Of a stretch of DNA of 5,801 bases, positions 1 through 5,735 are shown in pieces. Below the pieces are notes generated by a model. The model did not search any database. It was given only the letters and a program-made list of their open reading frames with translations, and was not told the origin of the DNA. Numbering within the stretch: the first letter of the stretch is position 1; every line of letters starts with the position of its first letter. The position numbers and the translations under genes were made by a program. The stretch spans positions 1-5,801 of the forward strand of contig CANLCA010000220.1 in the NCBI GenBank assembly GCA_947487925.1, written 5' to 3'. The stretch is from Verrucomicrobiales bacterium (GTDB taxonomy: Bacteria > Verrucomicrobiota > Verrucomicrobiia > Limisphaerales > F1-80-MAGS106).

Positions 1-525
1 CGCGTAATCCCGGGCCACCACCTCCCTCTCATCCGCAACCCCGTCGCCGTTTGTGTCCCGAACAAACCAAAGCAGGGGCGGCTCCGCAACCAGCAAACCG
101 TCCCGGACCAAAGCAATCGCGCGTGGCATCACAAGTTTGTCTAGGAAGACCGTTCTTTTGTCCATGCGCCCGTCGCCATCGGTGTCCTCCAACAGCACAA
201 TCCTGCCAGTGGGTTCGTTTTCTCCCACGCCCTCGTAGGTGCGCATGTAGCCGCGCATCTCCACCACATAGAGGCGGCCATCGGGATCGAAGGCCATCAC
301 CACTGGCGAATCCACCAAAGGCTCCGCGGCAACCAGTTCGATGCGGAACCCCTCGGGAAGCCGGAATGTCCTCAGCGCTTCCTCGGGTGAAAGGACCGGA
401 GCGGGTGGAATCTTCTCAGAGGGTATCCTGATCCCCTGGGTCTCTCCAGCTTTGTCCCCACTTTGAGCACGGACGATTACCTGAGCCACCAGCAACCCGA
501 CAAGGATAAGGAGGATTCGTTGCAT
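1..525 (-). CDS. PVC-type membrane-bound dehydrogenase / secreted beta-propeller protein, N-terminal part (runs off the left edge)
   Basis: The frame is open from an ATG at 525 down to base 1 (175 codons, no stop), so only the N-terminus is seen. Residues 1-20 form a Sec signal peptide: MQR, a hydrophobic core LLILVGLLVAQVIV, then a likely cleavage site after VRA, so the product should be exported. From about residue 47 the sequence (SPEEALRTFRLPEGF, VAAEPLVDSPVVMAFDPDGRLYVVEMRGYM) matches the N-terminal propeller region of the large 'putative membrane-bound dehydrogenase' proteins common in Planctomycetes and Verrucomicrobia. Two Asp-rich loops, DTDGDGRMD (114-122) and DTNGDGVAD (157-165), have the spacing of calcium-binding loops. 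Full-length relatives are often about 1000 residues and may end in a haem c domain, which cannot be checked here. Substrate unknown. The start is 12 bases after the gcvT stop without a good Shine-Dalgarno sequence, so it is probably expressed from the same transcript. The family call is firm; the dehydrogenase activity is only the family's name. Confidence 0.85.
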   Translation of the reverse strand, partial: MQRILLILVGLLVAQVIVRAQSGDKAGETQGIRIPSEKIPPAPVLSPEEALRTFRLPEGFRIELVAAEPLVDSPVVMAFDPDGRLYVVEMRGYMRTYEGVGENEPTGRIVLLEDTDGDGRMDKRTVFLDKLVMPRAIALVRDGLLVAEPPLLWFVRDTNGDGVADEREVVARDYA

Positions 526-537
526 AAACAGGCTCGG

Positions 538-1683
538 TTAGTGATGAGGCTGGACTGTGGCCCTGTAAAACGGCCTCGAGACCACGACAGCGGGGAAGGG
601 CCGCCCTCGAATCTCAATGCCCAGCTCCGTTCCCACTTTCGCAAATGCTGGAGGAACGAACCCCATCCCAATGCCCGCGGCAAGCGTCGGACTTTGGGTG
701 CCGGATGTCACTTCCCCGATCCGTTCTCCCGTCAGATTCCAAATGGGATAGTGCGGCCGGGGTGGAGCCGAACGATCCGTCATCCGGAACGCCACCAGCT
801 TGCGGTTCACCCCATTTTGCTTCTGCTCCCACAGCGCGGCACGGCCGTTAAACTCTCCTTTCTCAAACGACACGAAAAAACCCAGACCCGCCTCGATCGG
901 GGTCAAATCATCCCCCAGCTCATGCCCATACAAAGGATAACACGCTTCGGTACGCAAGGTGTCCCGAGCCCCTAGTCCAACAGGTTTCAGCCCATACTCG
1001 GAACCTGCATCCAAAACCCGCAGCCAAAGGGCCTCCACGACCGCGTTCGGGGTCACGATTTCGAAGCCGTCTTCTCCGGTGTAACCCGTCCGCGAAAGCC
1101 ACACGCTTTGGGATGCGATAGATGCCGCCATGATCTGATTCTTCTTCAGCTCACTAGGTCGCGGAACCGGCACCTCCGAGTGGGCCAAGTCGACGCAAGC
1201 ATCGATGAATGCCGCCGCCCTCGGGCCCTGCACCGCCACCGCGCTCCATCGGTCCGACTGATTATCCACCACCACATCATCCCGCCGTGCATACCCCGCC
1301 AAGCATTCCTGAAGCCAGGACACATCGGCTTCGATCCGCGAAGCGTTGATGATCAAACAATATTCCTGATCCGCCGTCAGAAAGACGTATAGATCATCCA
1401 CCGTCCCGCCGTCGGATCGACACATCTGGGTGTACTGACCGGATCCAATTGCCAGATTTTCGATGTCGTTCGTGAGCGTCTGATTCAGAAAAGAGGTCGC
1501 CGCCGCGCCTTTGATGAAAACTTCGCCCATGTGGGAAATGTCGAACAACCCCGCCGAAGAACGAACCGCGAAGTGTTCGTCCACGATGCCACTGTAATGC
1601 ACGGGCATCTCCCACCCGCCAAACTCGATCAAACGGGCTCCTAGGGCGACATGTGCGTTGTACAACGCCGTGCGTTTTAACAT
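538..1683 (-). CDS. gcvT: Aminomethyltransferase, glycine cleavage system T protein
   Basis: GcvT transfers the aminomethyl carbon from the lipoyl arm of GcvH to tetrahydrofolate, giving 5,10-methylene-THF and ammonia (EC 2.1.2.10) in the cytoplasm. The 381 residues match the usual length. Visible signatures in order: MLKRTALYNAHVALGAR and FGGWEMPVHY at the N-terminus (1-30), LFDISHMGE (46-54), GGTVDDLYV (92-100) containing the conserved Asp pair around the catalytic Asp, NASR (113-116), RTGYTGEDGFEI (198-209), GLGARDTLRTEA (236-247), YGHEL (252-256), TPIEAGLGFFV (261-271), and the C-terminal barrel motif VTSGTQSPTL (325-334). The start is fixed by the family's characteristic MLKRT opening; a weak AAGG lies immediately upstream. 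It sits 50 bases after the FNR-like gene and 12 before the secreted dehydrogenase gene, not next to gcvH or gcvP as in many bacteria, so its partners must be encoded elsewhere. Nothing suggests decay. A demethylase-type GcvT relative is possible, but the motifs favour true GcvT. Confidence 0.95.
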   Translation of the reverse strand: MLKRTALYNAHVALGARLIEFGGWEMPVHYSGIVDEHFAVRSSAGLFDISHMGEVFIKGAAATSFLNQTLTNDIENLAIGSGQYTQMCRSDGGTVDDLYVFLTADQEYCLIINASRIEADVSWLQECLAGYARRDDVVVDNQSDRWSAVAVQGPRAAAFIDACVDLAHSEVPVPRPSELKKNQIMAASIASQSVWLSRTGYTGEDGFEIVTPNAVVEALWLRVLDAGSEYGLKPVGLGARDTLRTEACYPLYGHELGDDLTPIEAGLGFFVSFEKGEFNGRAALWEQKQNGVNRKLVAFRMTDRSAPPRPHYPIWNLTGERIGEVTSGTQSPTLAAGIGMGFVPPAFAKVGTELGIEIRGRPFPAVVVSRPFYRATVQPHH

Positions 1684-1733
1684 GCCTTAGAATTAGCCCT
1701 TGCTCGAGAGGATGCCAATGTGTTTCGGGAAAT

Positions 1734-2450
1734 TTATCCCCATTTCTCCGTTCGCATCTGGGTCTTCGGAACTTTCAGCTCCTCCAAAACCAGGTGCTCC
1801 GTGCTGTCCACCAATTCGTTCGGACCGCACGCATAAAAAACGGTGTTCGACAAGTCCGTCGCTTGTTCTCGAATCCACTCCGAGTTGATGCGTCCTCGAC
1901 GGCCGGTCCACGGATCCTTCTCCACCAGGCGGGTGCAGGTCACACGGAACTTGAAATTGGGATTCTCCGTCTCCAGCGCCCTGAATTCGCTATTGAAAAT
2001 AATGTCATGGGTTGTCCTGACGCTGTAAAGAATCGTGATCGTTGTTTCCAGCTCACGACGAGTCGCTTCCCTCACGAAGGCTCGAAAAGGTGTCACGCCC
2101 GAGCCTCCCGCAATGCAAACCAGGTGCTTATCTGGCTCATAAACAGGCAAAAATCTTCCCGTGGGAGGAAGAACCCAGAGTTTGTCCCCAACCCTGGCCC
2201 AATCCACAAGACGGGTACCCATCTTGCCATCGCGTTTGACGGTCACCTCATAAAACCCTCGGTCCAACGCGCACGAGGAAAGTGAGTAGGCGCGCTTGTA
2301 GAGGGGCGTATCAGGCCAATACAGGGTGATGAATTGCCCAGTCTTAAAGTCTGGTTCGTGACCCTCGGGCCACTTTAATCGCAGAGTTTTTGTGTCCGGC
2401 AACTCCGAGGTCACCGCTTCGATCTCCATTTCCTCCGGTTGCTTTGGCAT
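1734..2450 (-). CDS. FAD/NAD(P)-binding oxidoreductase, ferredoxin--NADP reductase-like
   Basis: This 238-residue protein has the two-domain layout of the ferredoxin-NADP reductase superfamily and should move electrons between NAD(P)H and a one-electron carrier or partner oxygenase in the cytoplasm. The N-terminal FAD-binding barrel shows GQFITLYWP (38-46), the flavin motif RAYSLSS (53-59) and the phosphate-contacting GKMGTRLVDW (75-84). The C-terminal nucleotide domain shows the glycine-rich GGSGVTPFRAF (115-125), YACGP (206-210) and a terminal EKWG whose Trp may stack on the flavin. There is no 2Fe-2S ferredoxin domain and no cysteine cluster, so the electron partner is a separate protein that is not in this window. 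The gene starts 20 bases after the PQQ-like gene and ends 50 bases before gcvT, consistent with one operon. No clear Shine-Dalgarno sequence precedes the ATG. NADH versus NADPH preference cannot be read from the sequence. The superfamily is certain; the physiological role is not. Confidence 0.88.
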   Translation of the reverse strand: MPKQPEEMEIEAVTSELPDTKTLRLKWPEGHEPDFKTGQFITLYWPDTPLYKRAYSLSSCALDRGFYEVTVKRDGKMGTRLVDWARVGDKLWVLPPTGRFLPVYEPDKHLVCIAGGSGVTPFRAFVREATRRELETTITILYSVRTTHDIIFNSEFRALETENPNFKFRVTCTRLVEKDPWTGRRGRINSEWIREQATDLSNTVFYACGPNELVDSTEHLVLEELKVPKTQMRTEKWG

Positions 2451-2470
2451 AAATCACAATAAGGACCGCC

Positions 2471-3769
2471 CTATCGACCCGCGATTCTACCGCTCAGATC
2501 GATGCAAACCCCCTCCTTGGTGCTGCGAAGAAACACTTTTCCACCGCTCACACTGGGCGTGGACCAGCATTTGCCAGTGATCACTTTTGCTCGCGCCAAT
2601 TCGTTGTAAGCCTTCGGGGTAGCCTCCACCATCACCAGTTGGCCCGCATCGCCAAGAGCTACCAACTGATCGCCCACAAGCGTGACATTGCCGGGGCCAA
2701 ACCCCGGCTGAGACCACATCTCATTTCCCGTCAGCAACTCGACGCACTTTAAAGGGCATGCCCCGTATTCCTTAAAGCCAAACATCCCGTAGAGATATCC
2801 GTCCTTAAAGATTGGGGTGCTCCAGTGGTTCATCAATTTACCCGGCATCGTCCAGAGCTCCGTTGCCTTCAGTTTTCCATCTTCCTTGGTGATCTTCACC
2901 GATGCCGCACCCACTCCGTAGCCCGCGGAGCAATAAATCAAGTCCCCAGCAACGACGGGCGAAGCCGCCGTGGAGGTTTTAAATAAAAAATCATAGCGCC
3001 AAAGAACTTCTCCACTCTTTGGAACTACAGACACGAGTCCTTTCTGTGTGAAGAAAATAATCTGCCGAGTTCCTAGGACGGTCGCCGCCACCGGCGTCGC
3101 GTGGGTCATCTTGTCGTCCTGTCCTTTCCAAACGACTTCGCCCGTTTTCTTATCGATCCCCAACAGCGCCTGCCCCTCCCCCCCGCCAGCAACGAAAACA
3201 AGATCCCCATCGATCAAAGGCGATGCCGCGTTGAACCACATGATGTTCCTCCCGGCGTGTTCCTTCATCAGATCCCGCGACCACACTTCTTTCCCAGTTT
3301 TCGAGTCCAGGCACACAAGCTTGAGTTTGGCCGACATCACGTAAACACGCCCGCCGTCTATCGAGGGGGTCGAACCGGGTCCGGTTCCCCCCTTGTTGTC
3401 GGGGGTGCCTGAGTCTCCTCCACTCTCGAATTTCACCGGACCAAGAGGAAACGTCCAGCGTTCTTTGCCAGTGCTGGCATCGACCGCTAGGATCACTTCT
3501 TGATTCACCCCTTCGACATCTCGTGAAACCAACGTATAGGCACCCTCTCCATCCACCGTCATCGAACTGAATCCTGCCGTCATCGGTATTCGCCAGATTT
3601 CCTTGGGACCTGAAGCTGGCCATTTGGAAGAGATTCTTTCGGTTGATTTGCCATCGTGGTTGATTCCGCGATATTGCGGCCAGGCGGCGCCTTGGCAGAC
3701 TTGTGATTGAACATAAAATGCCAGCAAAACGGCGCGAACCGATCCTCTCAGTCTGAAAAAGTTCTTCAT
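2471..3769 (-). CDS. Secreted PQQ-like beta-propeller repeat protein
   Basis: I place the start at the ATG at 3769, giving 432 residues, because it opens with a signal peptide (MKNFFRLRGSVR, then the hydrophobic stretch AVLLAFYV, cleavage near CQGA-AW) directly before WPQYRG (30-35), the usual beginning of the mature domain in this family. An in-frame ATG at 3919 would add 50 residues rich in Trp, His and Arg that bury the signal peptide, so I reject it. At least five PQQ-like blade motifs follow: LAVDASTGKERW (94-105), VCLDSKTGKEVW (152-163), LGIDKKTGEVVW (203-214), VVPKSGEVLW (248-257) and CVELLTGNEMW (342-352). Such WD-like propellers are periplasmic or extracellular; many do not bind PQQ and act as scaffolds or assembly factors. 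I see no haem c motif and cannot assign a dehydrogenase activity. No Shine-Dalgarno sequence precedes the start. It is the first gene of the minus-strand operon, 20 bases before the FNR-like gene. Confidence 0.88.
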   Translation of the reverse strand: MKNFFRLRGSVRAVLLAFYVQSQVCQGAAWPQYRGINHDGKSTERISSKWPASGPKEIWRIPMTAGFSSMTVDGEGAYTLVSRDVEGVNQEVILAVDASTGKERWTFPLGPVKFESGGDSGTPDNKGGTGPGSTPSIDGGRVYVMSAKLKLVCLDSKTGKEVWSRDLMKEHAGRNIMWFNAASPLIDGDLVFVAGGGEGQALLGIDKKTGEVVWKGQDDKMTHATPVAATVLGTRQIIFFTQKGLVSVVPKSGEVLWRYDFLFKTSTAASPVVAGDLIYCSAGYGVGAASVKITKEDGKLKATELWTMPGKLMNHWSTPIFKDGYLYGMFGFKEYGACPLKCVELLTGNEMWSQPGFGPGNVTLVGDQLVALGDAGQLVMVEATPKAYNELARAKVITGKCWSTPSVSGGKVFLRSTKEGVCIDLSGRIAGR

Positions 3770-3864
3770 GTGTCTGATGATGTTATGGTGAAAACAACGA
3801 TTCCTTGAGCTTACCCATGCCTCTTCGGTTCCTGCAAAAACAATTTCCTCACGGATCGTGCAAC

Positions 3865-3879
3865 GGTGGATTCTCCACC
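3865..3879. repeat. Perfect inverted repeat, 6-bp arms
   Basis: GGTGGA-TTC-TCCACC forms a perfect 6-bp hairpin with a three-base loop, about 95 bases upstream of the PQQ-like gene's start. It could be a hairpin in the 5' leader of that transcript or a protein-binding dyad. No T-tract follows on either strand, so it is not an intrinsic terminator. A short hairpin like this can occur by chance; its position is the only hint of function. Confidence 0.4.
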
Positions 3880-4169
3880 ATTTCGAGCTGAAATGAAACC
3901 AAGAACCGATCAACGACACAAAAGTTTAGGCTCAAGGTTCAAAGAGACGAGAGGTGCGGGCACACAAAGTCGATTGTCAAAAGGAGAATCGAACGGTAGG
4001 ATGAGTCCTTGTTAGACACCTCTGACAAACGCTGATTTATTCGCACGATGACGTCGGGCGAGAACAACCGCTTTTTCTCAACAAATCCTCAGGTCGCTGA
4101 CCACCCTCAACTCGGTCTATTCGCAGCTTCGAGCAACCATAAACATCATGGAATCCTTCTTTCGAAGAT

Positions 4170-4182
4170 TCACCCTGGGTGA
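4170..4182. promoter_or_regulatory. Perfect 13-base dyad, candidate operator
   Basis: TCACCCTGGGTGA is a perfect palindrome with 6-bp arms around one central base. It lies in the divergent intergenic region, 137 bases before the MBL-fold start and about 400 bases before the PQQ-like start. The symmetry fits a binding site for a dimeric repressor, but no regulator gene is in the window and no second copy was found, so the operator role is inference. Confidence 0.3.
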
Positions 4183-4259
4183 CCTGCCGTTTTTGGGTTC
4201 GAGGGAGAAGCCTGCGGCTTTTAGAATTTGCTATGCCACTCTCCGGGAGGTGGATTACC

Positions 4260-4334
4260 ATGAGCCACCCGTCGTTCGGGTTTGACAGACCTCTCGTCCT
4301 TGGAAACAGAGGGCCAATATGGACACGCATATAA
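4260..4334 (+). CDS. Candidate 24-codon leader peptide overlapping the MBL-fold gene start
   Basis: An ATG at 4260 is preceded by GGGAGGTG (4245-4252), a near-perfect Shine-Dalgarno sequence with about nine bases of spacing, stronger than the GAGG before the main gene. The frame encodes 24 residues beginning MSHPSFGFDRPLVLG and stops at TAA 4332-4334, 16 bases inside the MBL-fold gene and in a different frame. Ribosomes finishing it would be positioned to restart at ATG 4319, so it may be a leader for translational coupling or control. The peptide has no recognisable motif and no run of a single regulatory amino acid. It could be chance; only the quality of the ribosome-binding site supports it. 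Confidence 0.35.
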   Translation: MSHPSFGFDRPLVLGNRGPIWTRI

Positions 4335-5200
4335 GATTCTGGGGCACCCGGGGCTCAATTCCGACCCCCGGCAGTTGGACAAGGATTTATGGAGGCAACA
4401 CCTCCTGCGTAGAGGTTCGATTTGGTGCGACGCTTTTCATCTGTGATGCGGGCTCTGGCATTCGAGAGCTCGGGAAGGACATCATCGCCCGTGATCCTCG
4501 GCCCACCGAGCTTCACCTTTTTATCTCACACACCCATTGGGATCATATCCAAGGGTTCCCTTTCTTCATGCCTGCCTACAGCAAGGACATGAGAATCCGT
4601 GTCTACGGCAACTCCAAGGACGACGACAGCCGCTATCGATTGTTGTCCGGTCAGATGAGCTCCGATCATTTCCCGGTCTCGTTCGGGGAGTTGGGCGCGG
4701 AGATCGATTTTGATTACTTCGAAGGCGGTGAGAAAATCATCGATGGAGTCCTGGTACGCACCTTCGCCCTCAACCACCCCGGGGGTTGCTTCGGGTATTC
4801 TTTCGAGAAGCACGGGACAAAAATCGTTTACGCCACCGACACAGAGCTGGAGCCGCGACCTGGCGAAAAGTTCCCCCCTGATGGGTCCGATGAAGCACTG
4901 AGATATGTCTCAGAACCCATGGTGCACGCTGTTCGAGGAGCGGATTTGCTGATCATGGACGCACAGTACGACGACGCGCAATACGCGACGCGGAGAGGTT
5001 GGGGCCATTCCAGTTGCCTTTCCGCCGTGGATCTGGCAGCCAAGGCCGGCGTGAAAAAGCTCGCTCTTTTCCACCACGACCCCGAAAGCTCAGACCTCCA
5101 CATCGATAGCCTAGTGAACCAATCTGCCGCGCGCGCCGCGCGCCGCGATCCCAACCTCATCGTCTTCGGGGCACGCGAAGGATTGGAGCTTACGCTTTGA
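4319..5200 (+). CDS. MBL-fold metallo-hydrolase, phosphodiesterase-like
   Basis: A 293-residue cytoplasmic protein of the metallo-beta-lactamase superfamily, resembling the class-II cyclic-nucleotide phosphodiesterase / PhnP-like branch. The opening IRFWGTRGSIPTPG (5-18) and YGGNTSCVEV (24-33) are typical of this group. Metal ligands are visible: HTHWDH (71-76), His153 in NHPGGCFGY, Asp174 in YATDTE, and His252 and/or His253 in FHHDP (251-255). GWGHSS (227-232) supplies a further conserved His. This set predicts a dinuclear metal site cleaving a phosphodiester or similar bond; the real substrate is unknown. The start is supported by the family's usual N-terminus and by GAGG at 4309-4312, six bases before the ATG. 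A short leader frame overlaps the start (4260-4334), and the 3' end overlaps the convergent Trm112-like gene by 11 bases. It stands alone on its strand, with no domain fusion such as GAF or response-regulator receiver. Confidence 0.9.
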   Translation: MDTHIRFWGTRGSIPTPGSWTRIYGGNTSCVEVRFGATLFICDAGSGIRELGKDIIARDPRPTELHLFISHTHWDHIQGFPFFMPAYSKDMRIRVYGNSKDDDSRYRLLSGQMSSDHFPVSFGELGAEIDFDYFEGGEKIIDGVLVRTFALNHPGGCFGYSFEKHGTKIVYATDTELEPRPGEKFPPDGSDEALRYVSEPMVHAVRGADLLIMDAQYDDAQYATRRGWGHSSCLSAVDLAAKAGVKKLALFHHDPESSDLHIDSLVNQSAARAARRDPNLIVFGAREGLELTL

Positions 5201-5453
5201 CGACGGCCTCCAAGCTGACGGCTTCATCGATCAACATCACAGGAATGTCCTGGCGCACGGGGTAGAGAAACTTCCCGTCCTTTCTCACCAAGCCTCCGTC
5301 CAGTTTCATAGACACGGGTTTACCGCCACGATTGGTCATCCGACCGGAAACGATTCGTCCGTTCAATTCCGCGATGAGGCTGTCCGGGGCAACCGTCAGT
5401 TCCTGACGGGTCTCAGGGCAACAAAGAATCTTCAGAAGCTGCGTATCAATCAT
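5190..5453 (-). CDS. Trm112-like small protein
   Basis: An 87-residue protein of the Trm112p-like / UPF0434 family. The N-terminal signature LLKILCCPETRQEL (6-19) and the C-terminal FLYPVRQDIPVMLIDEAV (62-79) frame the small fold, matching the family's usual 'LL.IL.CP' and 'YPI..GIP.ML..EA' motifs. Eukaryotic and archaeal Trm112 activates methyltransferases; the role of bacterial members is poorly known. The zinc-binding Cys-x-x-Cys pattern is absent: the only cysteines are Cys11 and Cys12, and the position of the second Cys of the usual CPxCK is replaced by CPETR, so metal binding is unlikely. At 87 residues it is longer than the roughly 60-residue short forms, with an insertion in the middle. 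The start agrees with the family and has GAGGG (5464-5460) six bases upstream. A six-codon frame with its own strong ribosome-binding site overlaps the start. The 3' end overlaps the MBL-fold gene. Confidence 0.85.
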   Translation of the reverse strand: MIDTQLLKILCCPETRQELTVAPDSLIAELNGRIVSGRMTNRGGKPVSMKLDGGLVRKDGKFLYPVRQDIPVMLIDEAVSLEAVVKA

Positions 5454-5466
5454 AAACCACCCTCAT
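5446..5466 (-). CDS. Candidate six-codon minicistron overlapping the Trm112-like start
   Basis: On the minus strand, GGAGG at 5478-5474 lies seven bases before an ATG at 5466 that encodes MRVVYD and stops at TGA 5448-5446. The stop lies just downstream of the Trm112-like ATG (5453-5451) in another frame. The layout resembles the longer leader frame before the MBL-fold gene. It could couple translation or simply be chance, since the main gene has its own GAGGG. There is no evidence that the hexapeptide itself matters. Confidence 0.25.
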   Translation of the reverse strand: MRVVYD

Positions 5467-5687
5467 TTTGCTTCCTCCCGATCTCCCGAATCAACCTTAA
5501 ACCTGGACATGGCAGTTGAGTGAGTTGAAGATTTGCAATGGCCTGAACGAGAAAGGTTTGACGGGGAATGGGGCAGCTCCTTTTTGGCTCTCGTGTGCGA
5601 CCAGGAAAGACATTCTCGTCAGGATCTTGCGAAAATTCGCCCTGAGCAATAGCCGTTTTGAGGATCAAGGCTTGAAATAATCTGACC
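5454..5687. other. Intergenic region, no gene recognised
   Basis: This stretch lies between the Trm112-like start and the candidate insertion-sequence end. A minus-strand frame runs through it (5737-5450, 95 codons), but it has no recognisable motif, covers the putative element end and includes the Trm112-like gene's ribosome-binding region, so I do not call it. The promoter of the Trm112-like gene should be here; I could not identify convincing -35/-10 hexamers. No tRNA or strong terminator is seen. Confidence 0.55.
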
Positions 5688-5715
5688 GGGCTATTCAATT
5701 GACGACAGTACCCCC
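5688..5715. repeat. Candidate left terminal inverted repeat of an IS1595-type element
   Basis: The stretch beginning GGGCTATTCAATTGACGACA and ending in a run of five Cs lies 20 bases before the transposase start. A G-rich outer edge and this short distance to the transposase ATG are what is expected of an insertion-sequence end. The matching right repeat and the target duplication are outside the window, so the exact boundary is inference. Confidence 0.35.
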
Positions 5716-5735
5716 AACCGGTAGTGGTTTGGGTC

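Larger units (their letters stand above)
3770..4318. other. Intergenic region between divergent genes, no convincing gene
   Basis: About 550 bases separate the start of the minus-strand operon from the plus-strand MBL-fold gene, so promoters for both directions should lie here. Open frames of 40 to 97 codons exist, but none has recognisable motifs or a signal peptide. Visible structure consists of a 6-bp-stem hairpin (3865-3879), a 13-base dyad (4170-4182), a short hairpin followed by four Ts (4206-4222) and a short leader frame (4260-4334). TTGACA hexamers occur at 3980-3975 (minus) and 4282-4287 (plus), but neither has a good -10 partner at 16-18 bases. No tRNA or known riboswitch is recognised. 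Confidence 0.6.

Noticed and set aside
3770..3919. A 50-residue N-terminal extension of the PQQ-like protein from the ATG at 3919.
   Set aside because: The extension has no domain character and would place the clear signal peptide beginning at 3769 in the middle of the protein; WPQYRG follows that signal peptide as expected for the family.
3975..3980. Minus-strand TTGACA as a -35 box for the PQQ-like operon.
   Set aside because: The correctly spaced hexamer reads GCACCT, nothing like a -10 element; the organism's main sigma consensus is unknown.
3893..4015. A 40-codon plus-strand frame starting at ATG 3893.
   Set aside because: No Shine-Dalgarno sequence, low-complexity basic and polar composition, no recognisable family; best explained as chance.
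4206..4222. Hairpin AAGCC-TGC-GGCTT followed by four Ts as an intrinsic terminator.
   Set aside because: The core stem is only five base pairs and there is no upstream plus-strand gene in the window for it to terminate.
4282..4287. TTGACA as a -35 box for the MBL-fold gene.
   Set aside because: The hexamer at a 17-base spacing (AACAGA) is a poor -10 and would put the transcript start almost on the ATG, downstream of the strong leader ribosome-binding site.
4037..4330. A 97-codon minus-strand frame in the divergent intergenic region.
   Set aside because: No recognisable motif, atypical composition, no supporting ribosome-binding site, and its start overlaps the beginning of the well-supported MBL-fold gene on the other strand.
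5127..5148. Dense GC alternation (GCGCGC-type) near the end of the MBL-fold gene.
   Set aside because: It is explained by Ala and Arg codons (ARAARR) inside the coding sequence and is not a separate element.
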